From contig NC_016472.1 in NCBI RefSeq assembly GCF_000226095.1, positions 1,488,001-1,552,000 on the forward strand: a DNA stretch of 64,000 bases. The letters are read 5' to 3'. Below are positions 13,065 to 24,410 of this stretch, piece by piece. Both the position numbers and the translations under genes were made by a program. The notes under the pieces are model-generated. The model ran no database searches. It had not been told where the DNA came from and saw only the letters and a program-made list of their open reading frames with translations. The stretch is from Thermothelomyces thermophilus ATCC 42464 (lineage: Eukaryota > Ascomycota > Sordariomycetes > Sordariales > Chaetomiaceae). Within the stretch, counting starts at the first letter, position 1. Each line of letters starts with the position of its first letter.

Positions 13065-15701
13065 TTAAGCAGCAGGATCCAACGCGGGAGGGGGCGGAGC
13101 GGCTTCCTCCTCCTGCGGATGCCCCCTCTCGACGGGGAGGTCGACCTCCTTGACGGGGTGGAGCAGCATGGGGGGCAGGCACATGCGGCCCTCGCCGCCG
13201 CGCATGGTGCCGACCGAGGTCTCGTTCTTGCTGAGGTCGGCGGTGGTCTCGAACTCCTCGCCGCCGTCGTTGTTGACGCGCAGGCCGAGCCAGCGGCGGT
13301 AGAGGTTGCCGGCGAAGCCGGCGTTGTAGAACCACGTCAGGCCACGCATGTTGTGCTCGCGCTCGCCGTAGACCGAGGCGCGGCCGCCGCCCGAGGCGCC
13401 GTTGCGGCCGGCGTTGAGGACGCGGGCCATGTACTCGGGCGGCCAGACGCGGTCGACGAAGACGGGGTGCGGGGCGAAGACGGCCTTGAGGCCGTGGTGC
13501 AGCGCCACCGTCGCCGGCCACATCTCGGGGAAGGCGTGGTGCTTCTTGAACGCCGTCTCGCGGTGCATGGTTAGCAGCAGGCGGCGCGACATGCGAGAGG
13601 CCGTGATGATCTGCGCCCGCCGCGGCGGCTTGCCCCCGGTCTCGTTGTACCCCGTGATGTCGTCGGCGAGCTTCCACGTGGTGCCGTCCGGGTCGAAGAT
13701 AGGCGAGAGCGTCAGGAGGTCGGCCTCCTCGCCCACGCCCCACGTGTACTTGTCGCGCTCGTACGTGGTTGGGGGCTCTGGGTCGTCCTCGTGCTCGAAC
13801 CAGTCGGCCGGGGAATCCGGGCGTAGGGGCCCCCAGACGGACTGCTCACTCTTGGGGGTTGCCAGTCTTTCGCCGAGCTTGCTGCTGCTGCTGCTGCCGC
13901 CGCCGCCGCCGCCGTCGCCGCCGCCGTTGTTGGCAATCTGTACCGAGTCCCAGATGTTGTCGGCGGTGACGGTGCCGTGCTCCGTCTGGACGCGGGCCAT
14001 CTGCTTGAAGTCCTCCCAGCTGCCGTGGACGTGGGGAATATAGAAGCGCCCGTTGCGCTCCCACAGGCCCTTGCGGGGCTGATCCTTGGCCCAGAGCTCG
14101 AGCTTGGAGAGGAGGTCGTGGTAGTGGCCCGTGTAGCGGATGTCCATCTCCCACTGCCAAAAGTAGTCGTACTCGGGGTGGTTGTAAGCAAAGTGTTGCA
14201 TCGCCATCTGCAGGCCGCGGTAGGAGCCGTGGACGGGCAGGTCTGGCCCCCTCGTCCATAGATCGCGGATACCTTGGTAGACGGCGAGCATCTGGGTCTC
14301 GGACCACAGCGTGGCGATCCCGCGGAATTCTTTCGGGATGGTCTCGTTGATGCGGCTGCGATATTCGTCGTCGTCGGCCCAGACGGGGTTCCTGGCATCA
14401 TTGCGCACCTGCACCAGGAGGTGGACATCATAGCGGCCGCCCGAGGCCAGGGACAGCTCGGCGATGAGGGCTCGGAGGTTGACAATGTCCTCTTCCCGCC
14501 AGGGAAACTCGTCCCAGCAGCGGAGCACAACCGCGGTCCTTGGGAGCTCTTCGCTCCCGGGCTCCTCGTCCGTGGCCAGGGGCTGGTCTTGGTCGTCTTG
14601 TTGACGCGTGGCCAGCTTGGGAATCTCGAGCCCGTCGCCGATGTAGAAGCCGCGAGGGGGAGCCTCGCGGACCGTCAACGGCTTGAAGCGCTCGGCATTA
14701 GCCTTATAGCACTGGCGCTGAGCGGCGGCCCAGTCGATGTTGCGCCAGTCGATCCGCCGGTCGGACTTCCAAACCGCCTCGGACCCCTCGCGGTCGCCGT
14801 GCTCGCCGATACCAAGGCCCCCGGTCCGGACCGAGTAGCCGTAGCCATATGGCCCGTACCTCCCGTAGCGGTCGAAGCAGATGTCCCCCGGGAGCGAGAG
14901 CAGTTCGTAAGAGCCGAGGATATTGTCCGGGAAACCGTGCGGACGACCCTCGAAGTAACGGATGGAGGGCACCTTGAGGGTATTTTGGCTGTCAAGGAAG
15001 CATTCGCGGATGCCGTCAGCCGGCTTGGGGAACCCCGCCCCCGGGTAGTCGACAAAGGCCTTGCTTGGAGGGACTTTTGCATCTTGTTGTTGTTGTTGTT
15101 GTTGTTTCTCCTGCGGGTAGCTGGCGTTGTAGGGGCCCTCTTCCTCCAGCCGCGGGTACTGGGGCGTGTTGTCGGCCAGAGGAAGGATGGTCTTGACGCC
15201 GCCGTAGTACCGAGTGAGAAACTCGAACTGCTCCCAGGGGGGCGGCACTGGCTTCTTTTCCACCTTCCCTTCTGCCATCCTTCTGTTTTCAATCTGGCTG
15301 GCCCGGACCAGAATGAAGATGAAGATGATGATGGTCGACATCATGCCGAAGCACAGGAAGCGGATGACCCTGTTCGGCAGGCGGTACAGGTATCTCCTGA
15401 CCGGTGCCCGGCGTGGCGGAGCTACGGGCCGCCTCTTGGAGAGCATGGGTGCCGCGGCCGAGGAGGCAGAGGATGATGTCCGCCTCGAGCTGCCGGAGCT
15501 GGAGGTGGACGAGTCGGTGGTGTTGCCATCGTCGGAAACATCCGACGAGTCTTCTGAGTCGGAATAACGCTCTTTTACGGGCGAGCGCGGCGTTCGTGGT
15601 TTGGCTTTGCGCGTCCTCGGAGCGGGGACCTCCTTGTACAAGGGCAGCTGCTGTGTCCTTGTCTCCCGCGACCGGAAGAGCTTGAAGGGTAGCAACCCCA
15701 T
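13065..15701 (-). CDS. DUF3405 family type II membrane protein
   Basis: Single-exon 878-residue protein. I recognise the fungal DUF3405 family, whose biochemical role is not established; many members have a signal anchor and a glycosyltransferase-like lumenal region. Residues 1-105 are a basic, Ser-rich cytosolic segment. One membrane span lies near 108-130 ('FLCFGMMSTIIIFIFILVRA'). Conserved blocks follow: 'RTAVVLRCWDEFPWREEDIV', 'YDVHLLVQVRNDARNP', 'FRGIATLWSETQML', 'EYDYFWQWEMDIRYTGHYHD', 'HGSWEDFKQMA' and 'MWPATVALHHGLKAVFAPHP'. Low-complexity inserts are a poly-Gln run near residue 205, a Gly/Ser run near 605 and a Pro/Glu tail. The WQWEMD motif resembles an acidic metal-site motif, but that is only an inference. 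Confidence 0.88.
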   Translation of the reverse strand: MGLLPFKLFRSRETRTQQLPLYKEVPAPRTRKAKPRTPRSPVKERYSDSEDSSDVSDDGNTTDSSTSSSGSSRRTSSSASSAAAPMLSKRRPVAPPRRAPVRRYLYRLPNRVIRFLCFGMMSTIIIFIFILVRASQIENRRMAEGKVEKKPVPPPWEQFEFLTRYYGGVKTILPLADNTPQYPRLEEEGPYNASYPQEKQQQQQQQDAKVPPSKAFVDYPGAGFPKPADGIRECFLDSQNTLKVPSIRYFEGRPHGFPDNILGSYELLSLPGDICFDRYGRYGPYGYGYSVRTGGLGIGEHGDREGSEAVWKSDRRIDWRNIDWAAAQRQCYKANAERFKPLTVREAPPRGFYIGDGLEIPKLATRQQDDQDQPLATDEEPGSEELPRTAVVLRCWDEFPWREEDIVNLRALIAELSLASGGRYDVHLLVQVRNDARNPVWADDDEYRSRINETIPKEFRGIATLWSETQMLAVYQGIRDLWTRGPDLPVHGSYRGLQMAMQHFAYNHPEYDYFWQWEMDIRYTGHYHDLLSKLELWAKDQPRKGLWERNGRFYIPHVHGSWEDFKQMARVQTEHGTVTADNIWDSVQIANNGGGDGGGGGGSSSSSKLGERLATPKSEQSVWGPLRPDSPADWFEHEDDPEPPTTYERDKYTWGVGEEADLLTLSPIFDPDGTTWKLADDITGYNETGGKPPRRAQIITASRMSRRLLLTMHRETAFKKHHAFPEMWPATVALHHGLKAVFAPHPVFVDRVWPPEYMARVLNAGRNGASGGGRASVYGEREHNMRGLTWFYNAGFAGNLYRRWLGLRVNNDGGEEFETTADLSKNETSVGTMRGGEGRMCLPPMLLHPVKEVDLPVERGHPQEEEAAPPPPALDPAA

Positions 15702-18005
15702 CTTGAATTCAAATGGGGAGAGATGTAGACTTGCTATGCGGTCGATGTCTGTCAGGTCCCCAGGCTCATTGACGCGAAAGGTTAAGAAAACAGAGATGCA
15801 TCAGGATAAGGCATTCTTACTCGGTGTTGCCCGGCCCAGGAGTAAACATCCCGTGCGTAACTATACTCCACAGGAGGTGGCTTGTTAAGGTAGGCCAGAT
15901 GAGAGCACGGGGCCAAGGCTAGTTAGTATCTTGGGCACTCGGGTCGGACTCGGGTCCCTCTCTCGTTTGGAGTCGCTCGGTTCAACACATCCAAACGAAT
16001 GATCATGAACGGGCCATCCGGGCCTTCTTCAGCGCGGAATGTGGAGCGGTCTTGGAAAACTGAGAGCCTCGGGTCGGCCTTGATTCCGGTTTCCAACCCA
16101 GGCGGGGAGAGCATCATCCTCTTTTGTTTGATTGGTGGTTGTTGATAGCTCTGTAGACATGCGCCATGCTCGCGTTGCCCAGCAACCAACCTCAGCCCAG
16201 GCTTCCAAGCTTCCGCGAGAACATTGCGGGCCAATCACCACGCACCTCTTTTTCCATGTTACATCGTCGAACTGATGATATGCGGGTCGAAATTCCGAAG
16301 CCATTCTTACGCAGTGCAGTGCGGAAATGGTGGGGAGGATGGGCATTTTGATAACGGATCGATAACTTCTGTAAAGTACAGTACATACCTCAGGTATCTA
16401 TCCTAACTCCCACGGCACGTCTTGAGCGCGCCTGGGAAGTGGAGTCAAGCTCGCGCAGGAAGTGGCATCTGTGACTCCTATGCTCTGTAGTTATTCTTTG
16501 GACCTTCCCCAATCTGTCACTCTCATCAAAAAAACACCAGATGCGGCTATGAGGAAAAAGGTCTGCGAACCTAAGATTTGCATCAAGAACGCGCTTCCAG
16601 AACGCCTTCCGCAAACGTGCTCAGCCATTGAGCGTCGACGCTCCCGTTCTGCGAGATTCTCGCACCGACATCATTGATCCTGAAGGTCTGTGTTCGCCGA
16701 GAACAAGCGGACGGATTGCGGGTCGATTCCCTCGCAATGTCTCTCCTGTACCTACCGCTCGGCGCATGCCTAATTGTGGTATGGTTATAAGAGGCAGGGC
16801 TGGACGTAGTGCCTGATATTGAGCCCTGCCTCCTCTGATCCCTTCCCGACTCTCGAGGGAAGTGCCGTCCCAGGAATCCATGGTGTTGTTGTTGTTGTTG
16901 TTGTCGTCGTCGTCGAATCGCCAACTCTCAGCTTTCTCCCCAGTTACAACAATAGCACACCTACCACTACCACCGCGACCACGACCATGTCTCTCAGCGC
17001 GAACTACCGGGTACCAGAAGTCGCCCGCTCCGAATGACAAGGAGCCCGGCGGTCGTCAACATGGTCATCCGCCAGGAAAACCCCCTTCCCTCAGCCACCC
17101 TAGCCACATGGGCCCTCGGGATGTTTCCATCATCTTCATGCTTGGCCATGCATTTGATCGGCCGCCCCGTCTTCGACACCCTTATTGTTCCGATTCCCGC
17201 AGCCCTGCAGATCTGGGGGGAGGGAAAGTTGGCGCTTGGTTGATGACCCGGAGATACATTTGAAACTTACCGAACCGAGAACTCCCGTCCAAAGTAGGAT
17301 ATTTGTCGTACGATACCTGTTTTAACTTCCTCTAACTTCCCCTCGTTTCCTTTATGGATATACCTCTGGAATTCGCGCAGGTGGAACGATTTATCGCAAG
17401 ATCCCGTGGAACCGCGGCAAACCAGGCAGCAACACCACTCCAGGGCCTGCCAAGGGATTTCAAGAATAAATACTCATTTCCCACTCGCGCCTCTTCCAAC
17501 GATTCCCGTTTCTTGCGCCTATCTCTTCTGTGTGTACACACCAACAAGCCACCCCGACAAGGAGACCGTCCAAGTTTGCTAGTTTACAAGTACGCGTTCC
17601 ATCGTCCCCCTCCCCGCACCTCCGAGCCTCCAACGTGAAGCCCCGTTTCCTCCACAACCAGATCTCCACCCTCCGGGCGCAGCAGTACCAAACACAACAC
17701 GACACATGAGGAAGGAAAAGGATAAAAATGACCGAATGATATGCTTGGCAGGTATTCTTTTCCTTCCCACAAAACACCCATGCATATTGCGGATATGGAT
17801 GTTTTCACGTTTCTCCACTCCCACCACACCGACCTTCTTAGGCAGTCCATTCTGAGCGCTCGCCTGTTATTTTTTTTTCTCCGCCCGAATCGACTTGACT
17901 CCCCCGTTCCGATCAGAGGACAAGTCACATCAGGCAGCCTCCCCACACGCGCGCGGCCCAACAGTCAAGTCTTGGCACACACATTCGGGTATGCATCGAC
18001 TCTGT
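15702..18005. other. Intergenic: upstream of DUF3405 gene, downstream of SDH1
   Basis: 2.3 kb with no supported gene. The ORFs (up to about 140 codons) overlap on both strands and contain repeat-coded runs. There is a TTG/TCG repeat at 16882-16914. A small or non-coding gene cannot be excluded. Confidence 0.5.
16882..16914. repeat. TTG/TCG trinucleotide repeat
   Basis: About seven TTG-type units followed by four TCG-type units, in non-coding sequence. Confidence 0.85.
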
Positions 18006-20455
18006 TTAGTAGACACGCTTCATCGGGGGCACGGGCTTGCACTCGTTCTCGTCGAGGGTGGTGTCGATGACGCGGCGGTACGAGAGCTCGACCTTGCCGT
18101 GCGGCGTTTTCTGCCAGCTGAGCGTGTGCTTCATCCAGTTCTTGTCGTCGCGCTCGGGATAGTCCTCACGGGCGTGGGCGCCACGGGACTCCTTGCGGTT
18201 CGCGGCCGAGACGGCGGTCTGCACACTGTTTCCGGTTCGTTAGCCACCCGTTTTTGAGCGCCTCATCGGGAAGAAGAATAGGAGATAATCATAAAAAAAA
18301 AGACAACAGGGAGTGTTGGGGGCCACTCACGCGCAAGTGAGCAGGTTGCGGAGCTCAAGGGTCTCGACGAGGTCCGAATTCCAGATCATGCTGCGGTCCT
18401 TGATGCCGACCTGCGAGAACATCTGGTCGACCTCGGTGATCTGCCTGACACCCTCGTCCAGGCTCTCCTGGGTACGGAAGACGCTAACCTCGCGCTGCAT
18501 GGTCTTCTGCATGGCCAGGCGGATCTCGGCGGTGGACTTGGGCCCGTTCGAGTTGCGGATCTTGTCGAGCGTCTCGATCGACTGGGCGCCGGCGTCGGCC
18601 TCGATCGGCTTCAGCTTGGCGCCGGGGGTGAACTTGTCGCGGATGGTGTGCGAGACGGCACGGCCGAAGACGACCAGGTCGAGCAGCGAGTTGGCACCCA
18701 GTCGGTTGGCACCGTGGACGGAGACGCAGGCAGCCTCACCGCAGGCGAAGAGACCGGGGACGACCTTGTCGTTGCCATTCTCGTCCACGGTAAGGACCTC
18801 ACCGGTGTAGCGGGTCGGAATGCCGCCCATGTTGTAGTGGACGGTGGGAAGGACGGGGATGGGCTGCTTGCGAACGTCGACGCCGGCAAAGATACCGGCG
18901 GTCTCCGAGATACCGGGGAGACGCTCGGCGAGGATCTCGGGGGGCAAGTGGCTGAGCTGGAGGTAGATGTGGTCCTTCTCGGGGCCGACACCGCGGCCCT
19001 CGCGGATCTCCATGGTCATGGAACGCGAGACGACGTCGCGGCTGGCAAGATCCTTGGCCGTCGGGGCGTACCTCTCCATGAAGCGCTCGCCCTCCGAGTT
19101 GAGGAGGTAGCCACCCTCACCGCGAGCACCCTCGGTGATCAGGCAGCCGGCCCCGTAGATACCAGTGGGATGGAACTGGACGAACTCGAGATCCTGGTTG
19201 GGCAGACCGGCACGGGCGACCATGGCCATGCCGTCACCGGTGCAGGTGTGGGCCGAGGTACAGCTGAAGTAGGCGCGGCCGTAGCCACCGGTGGCCAGGA
19301 CGGTGTTGTTGGCGAGGAACCGATGCAGCGTGCCGTCCTCCTGGTTGTACGCCAAGACACCACGGCACTCGCCGTCCTGCATGATCAGGTCGATAGCGAA
19401 GTACTCAATGAAGTAGTTGGTGTTGTGCCTGAGCGACTGGCCGTAGAGGGTGTGGAGCAGGGCGTGGCCGGTACGGTCAGCGGCGGCGCAGCAGCGGTAG
19501 GCCTGGCCGCCCTTGCCGTACTTCTGGGACTGACCACCGAAAGCACGCTGGTAGCTGTTGGAACCTTTTTGTCAGTCTTGCCACGTGTTGCCCAAGTTGG
19601 GTCGCCAGACGCGGTGGGGGGGGGGGGGGGAACAACTTACATCTTGCCATCCTCGGTCCGGGAGAAGGGGCAGCCGTAGTTCTCAAGCTCGACGATGGAG
19701 GCGGGAGCCTCACGGGTCATGTAGTGAATGGCGTCCTGGTCGCCAAGCCAGTCGGAGCCCTTGACCGTGTCGTACATGTGCCACCGCCAGTCGTCCTCAT
19801 GCATGTTGCCGAGAGCGGCGTTGATGCCACCCTGGGCAGCGACCGTGTGGCTTCTAGTGGGGAAGAGCTTGGAAATGCAAGCCGTGTTGAAGCCGGCCTC
19901 GGCAAGACCGAAGGCAGCACGCAGACCGGCACCGCCGGCACCGACCACGATGGCGTCGTACTCATGATCCTGTGTTCCGTCAAGGTCAATTGATCCTGCT
20001 CATCAATCGCGCGCGCAGAGCTCCAAAGCACGGGGTGACACGTACGATGACCGGGTACTTGCTGCTTACGAACGGGGACGCCTCCTTCGCACGGAGCGGC
20101 CCGTTGGCGATGACGCGGGCTGTGACAAGCCGCCACAGTTAGCCTCCCCTAACTCTCTCTCTCTCCCCCCCCTCGCTCCAATTGGGGGCTTCTCTGCTTT
20201 GGTTGACCTACCGACTGGCCGTGTTGTGGAAAATGCGCGGATCGGGTTTCTGGCGGCACGCGAGAGCTGCTTCCGGATAGAACTCGGGTTAGCCCACTGG
20301 CCGGGACTTTTTCCACGTGCGAGAAAAAGGGAAGAGGAAGAAGCGGGAATCTCGCGCAAACCTGAAGCGAGCAGGCGCGCGAGCGAACGGGGAACGTGGG
20401 AGCTACTTACCGCCGGCGCCGCGGCTAGGCGCCTCCAAGCCATTGTGGAAGCCAT
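18006..20455 (-). CDS. SDH1: Succinate dehydrogenase flavoprotein subunit, mitochondrial
   Basis: FAD subunit of complex II: oxidises succinate to fumarate in the TCA cycle and passes electrons to the Fe-S subunit. Six exons: 20455-20411, 20266-20212, 20119-20046, 19969-19641, 19554-18331 and 18225-18006; total 648 residues. The first three tiny exons encode only the Arg/Ser/Ala-rich mitochondrial presequence. The mature part starts at '[19 protein letters not shown]' (dinucleotide-binding site, ~68-73). '[11 protein letters not shown]' contains the His (~99) that covalently binds FAD in this family. Substrate-site blocks '[19 protein letters not shown]' and '[18 protein letters not shown]' are intact, and the C-terminus has '[19 protein letters not shown]'. 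Intron 4 carries a C15 run on the sense strand. Confidence 0.96.
19616..19630. repeat. G15 homopolymer (C15 on sense strand) in SDH1 intron 4
   Basis: Fifteen G on the plus strand inside the intron between SDH1 exons 4 and 5, about ten bases after the donor on the sense strand. Confidence 0.9.
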
Positions 20456-21088
20456 TGTCGTCTAACGAGGTTTGGAGGGGGAGGTGGTGAGCATCAGGGA
20501 AATAATTTGAACCTCCTTTGATGTCGTGCAGTTGCTCGCCTGTTCCAAGTCCCGACCGACGCACGAGAGCTTCTAGCGGACGAGCCAATCAGCGAGGGCT
20601 GATTACCCGAGTTGCCGGCGAGGTCCGCGCTTGGTGGGCCAGGGAGCACCGGAAGAGCGAGTGGGGCGTCATGATGTGTTTGCCGCCAACTGTGCTCCAA
20701 AGTCAGGTGAAAGAGAATGTGACGAGAGATTGTCCCTCGGCACAGGCACGCCAAGCGTCAAACAACTGAAGAAGCACCATGACAGCTGCCAAGTCCATCC
20801 CCTTGGCTTGTCAGCACATCCACGGTACTACCTCCTTTGAAGATGTCACGAGGAGAACGCCATTGCACGCCCAATTGCTTCAATTACTGCTGCTGGATGC
20901 TTTTCTGCTGTAGAAGAAAGATGCCAGTTAACCAATTCTAATCGCAGGTAATGAATCCATAGGGAAACATCAGTATGCAACAACGAAGGGGCCCTGTCTG
21001 TCCTTGACACGGGCCAAAAAAAAAAAAAAAATTAAGGAGGACCGAGGAAAGGGGAAAACGAAGAACCTGCAACAAGCCTCTCTTCTCT
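20456..21088. other. Intergenic: SDH1 promoter and 3' flank of the PX-domain gene
   Basis: No gene seen. It should hold the SDH1 promoter. A run of about 15 A lies near 21017. Confidence 0.6.
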
Positions 21089-24000
21089 CTACTCGGCAAG
21101 CACCACCCGCAACATAGCCAAAAAGTTGTCCTTCAGCTTGTGTACCTCAGACACCTCGGGCTTCTCTGGCTCACCGGCATTCCGCCGTAGCCGGGCCTGT
21201 CTCCGCGCCCGGCGCTTGCGCTCCGCATCGATCGGGTCCATCTCATCCTCCTCCTCGGCCTCAGCCTCCTCTTCCGAGTCGTCGTCGTACCCCATCTCCG
21301 CCACGTCCTCCTGGTCCAGCCCAAAGTCGCTGGACCGGAACGTCAGCGCCCCCGGCGGCGCCACTGCGTCCGCGTCTCCCGGCCCGCCCTCGGCGGCCAT
21401 CTTCTGTCTCGTCTTGTCGTGGTGCCACTTCTTGCGCGCCTCCTGCCACGCGATGAGCTTGTCGATCTCGGCGATGGCCTTCTCCCTGTCAATTAGGGCC
21501 GAACTGACGGCCCCCTCAAACAGCGCGTTGATGTCGAGGCTGCCGTTCTTGGGCCCGTGCCGGAGGAACTCGAGGATACCCTCGACCCAGCCCATCAGCT
21601 GCGTGAAGAGCCCGTTGTCGTGCGTGTGCACCTGGTGCACGAAGCTGTAGAAGTGGTTCTCGTGCCGCTGGCAGAGGTCGATGAAGGCTTGCACTGTCTG
21701 GTTAGGATCCGCGGAAGCATCCTGCTCGCGGCACTTCTCGACGACCTGCATGCCGAGTCAGCTCAATATCATCATCAAAACCCCTTTTCCCAGGGCTCAA
21801 ATAATGGGAAAAAAAAAAAAAAACGTACCGTGATCAAGTCGTCGACGAAATGGGCAAAGTCGGTCACGCTGTTGTAGACGTTGGCCGACTTGTACACCCT
21901 GACGAGAGGCTCGTAGAATATGGTAAACAAATCGCGAAACAGCTGGAGCGTGACGGGCTCCTCAATGAGACTCAACATCATGGCCTTATCCCTCTGTCGA
22001 AGGTACAACTTTTGTAGCTGTTTCAGGTACGAGAAGAGCTGCGCGCCCTGCCGGAGCTCCTCGTCAACGTTCTCAACCGCGTTGTTGAACGCCGCGTATG
22101 CGTTGTACAGCCGCTCGATCTGCTCGGGCTCGAGCGCAGGACCCACGAGTTCCGACCGCAGGATGGCAACAAGTACGTCGATGTTCTCGTCCGCGGCCTC
22201 ATCCCTGATCACCTGCTTGATCTGCTCGTCGGCGTTCGTGTATGTCTTGAGCTTCTCGACGAAGACGGGGTCGCCGATCTTATCACCGAGCGCATCGATC
22301 GACCGCTGGAAAGCCCTGATGCCGTCATGCAACGTCATGGAGAATATGCGCTGCATCAAAGACCGGGTGCCAAAGGGTTGTGCCAAGAATATGTCGAGGA
22401 TGCTGGACATGACAGCCGCCGGGTTGGCTATCCGGATGGCGTTTTTCACGAGCGTGTAGGGAATCAGCGAGTGAATCCGTTTCGCTTGAGCGAACAGCTC
22501 TGGCGAATTGTCCTCGGCAAGGAAGAGGTGGTAGATGGTGGCCGCAACTTCGATGCGCAGCCACTCGGCGAACTTTTGGTACTGCAGGCTCAGGTCCTGA
22601 ATCGTCTCCTTATCGCGGATTTCCTGGAAGAGCATGGTCAGGCCGTTGCGCTCGACAATGTCTTGTCGGAATCTGGACGGATAATCAGCACGCAGCGAGA
22701 GCGGAAGGGGATTCTGCGAGGTAACCTACTGCTCCATGTAGACGTCGAGCTCGGCCGCGCGCTTCCTTGCTACTTCGTAGAACCGCTTCTGCTCCTCGAC
22801 CCGCTTCTTATCCACATGCTTTCGGCGGGCAATATCGTCCCAGTCCTCGTCAGTCAGTTTTACCGGGTTAGCGAGCAGGAACTCCTCCATAGCCTTTGTG
22901 CCGGCAATCTGGGGGTTCTGCAGCAGCGTTCGTAAAAACGCACGCAACGAGATTCTCTGGTTCTCTCTATATATTACCACAGTCTGGTATAGTCAGCTGC
23001 CGCGCTGGAATGTACGTCGTTTTCGTCTGAGCGAGAAACACTGACCTCTTGCGGCTTGGGACTCGGGAGACCCGGGCTCACTGGCCTATCGTCAACCGAG
23101 TTTCGAGGAGATATCCGGTCGGCCGAGCGACGGTCTAAGCGATGATGGCTCGGTGAGTATGCAGAACTTGGCAGTTTTCGAATGCTCGGCTTCAGACCTA
23201 CCTCTTACAGACAACAGCCTCTGGGGCGTGTCGCTCTGGTGCCCACAGCCATTCGGCAGGGGGCTGTTGGGGATCTGCGTGGAAGCCGACGAGATGGAAG
23301 ATGTTTCAGACTCATTCCCGCTATGGCTTCCGATGATACCGGGCGCCGTGGAATGTGTCTTGTTTTTCTGGGGCAGAGGTGGGAGGACCTTGCCCGGTAA
23401 CTCGGTCCGTAATCTCTTATGTAAACGAGCGAAGTCGCCGAAGCGTCGCCCGACGTAGTGCTCTGGCGCATTTTTCCTCCTGACCCGAAGGAGGAATACC
23501 TTGACGTTGATAAATCGATTAGCAACCAGTCACCTTCGCAAGTGGCAGGATGAAGAACCTTACGGCATGCTCGTGGCTCCTCAATTTCCGCTTAACAGTA
23601 ATCATCCGAACACCAGCGACATTAACGTCCCATCCGTTCAGATAATTTCCCTCTGGCAGCGTTTTGAGAACACCGCTGTCTATCGCGTTGGCATCGACGA
23701 TCTCGAGCTCGGAAAACCTGATTCTTTCTTCAAAGCCTGAGGACGTTGGTATCCCCGAAACCATCATCAGCTCCACCAGCTTCCTAGCCTTGGTGGCTAG
23801 CTTCCTCCTCTTGGTCTCCTCCAATCGGTCTTCGGAAGACGAAATGTGTTTGCTCGCGAACGACTCGAGGAACTAGATGAGACGAATGCCGGATATCAGC
23901 CCCCTGGCTCCCCCGCCCTAGACCGGTGGACATACCTACCACCTGCAGTTTATCCTGCCAAAACTCCTTCTCCTTCGCCTTGTCGAGGAACGGAAACTCG

Positions 24001-24410
24001 CGGACATGGTGGACAAAGATGTATCGGAGGATGGGCAATTCCGAATCGAGCGGTGATACCTCGCCGTAGTCCGACTTGAACGGTGCGCCGAACCGCCGCA
24101 GAGCCGTAGGCGAATTGAGCTCCGATATCTCCCATTTCACTTGTTCCGATATGAGTTCGCGCTTCAGGTCTGCGAAGGAGGTGTGTCAGCGAGATATTGG
24201 GGTGGGACTGCAACACCGACAGGGTCTAGGAGCGCGAGGAACAGGAAACAAACAATGCTCTTGTTTTCCCGTCAGCGCCTGCGTTTTTGGCGCGGGGTCT
24301 GATGCGGGGTCCGATGCCGCTCGCACTGGAAGCTCCGTGGACAGGACGGGCGGCATCTTGTTATTTTGGCTGGAATCTTGGGGCGTGTCGGCGGAGCTGA
24401 CAGACACCAT
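21089..24410 (-). CDS. PXB-PX-DUF3818 protein (yeast YPR097W/Lec1-like)
   Basis: Phosphoinositide-binding PX protein with the fungal PX-associated domains; the yeast relative YPR097W is linked to lipid distribution. Eight exons: 24410-24254, 24169-23940, 23872-23564, 23499-23202, 23134-23046, 22983-22730, 22672-21829 and 21745-21089; 945 residues and all phases agree. The PXB domain runs from 'EHYLKRELISEQVKWEISEL' (~50) through 'LPILRYIFVHHVREFPFLDK'. PX core: 'HYVGRRFGDFARLHKRL' and 'LPGKVLPPLPQKNK' (~255-285), with the Arg/Tyr and PPxLP loop expected for lipid binding. A Ser-rich linker precedes the DUF3818 helical region ('KRFYEVARKRAAELD' to 'MLRVVLAE'). The tail has an acidic patch followed by a basic one. 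The start is the only good ATG before 'EHYLKREL'; 5' boundaries are less certain than the rest. Confidence 0.88.

Noticed and set aside
14274-15476. 400-codon plus-strand ORF
   Set aside because: Antisense shadow of the DUF3405 gene; same composition effect.
16722-16750. Possible tRNA T-arm GGGTCGATTCC
   Set aside because: A hairpin can be drawn but no cloverleaf or terminator fits.
18648-19679. 343-codon plus-strand ORF
   Set aside because: Antisense to SDH1; low-complexity Val/Gly/Asp pattern typical of complemented GC-rich codons.
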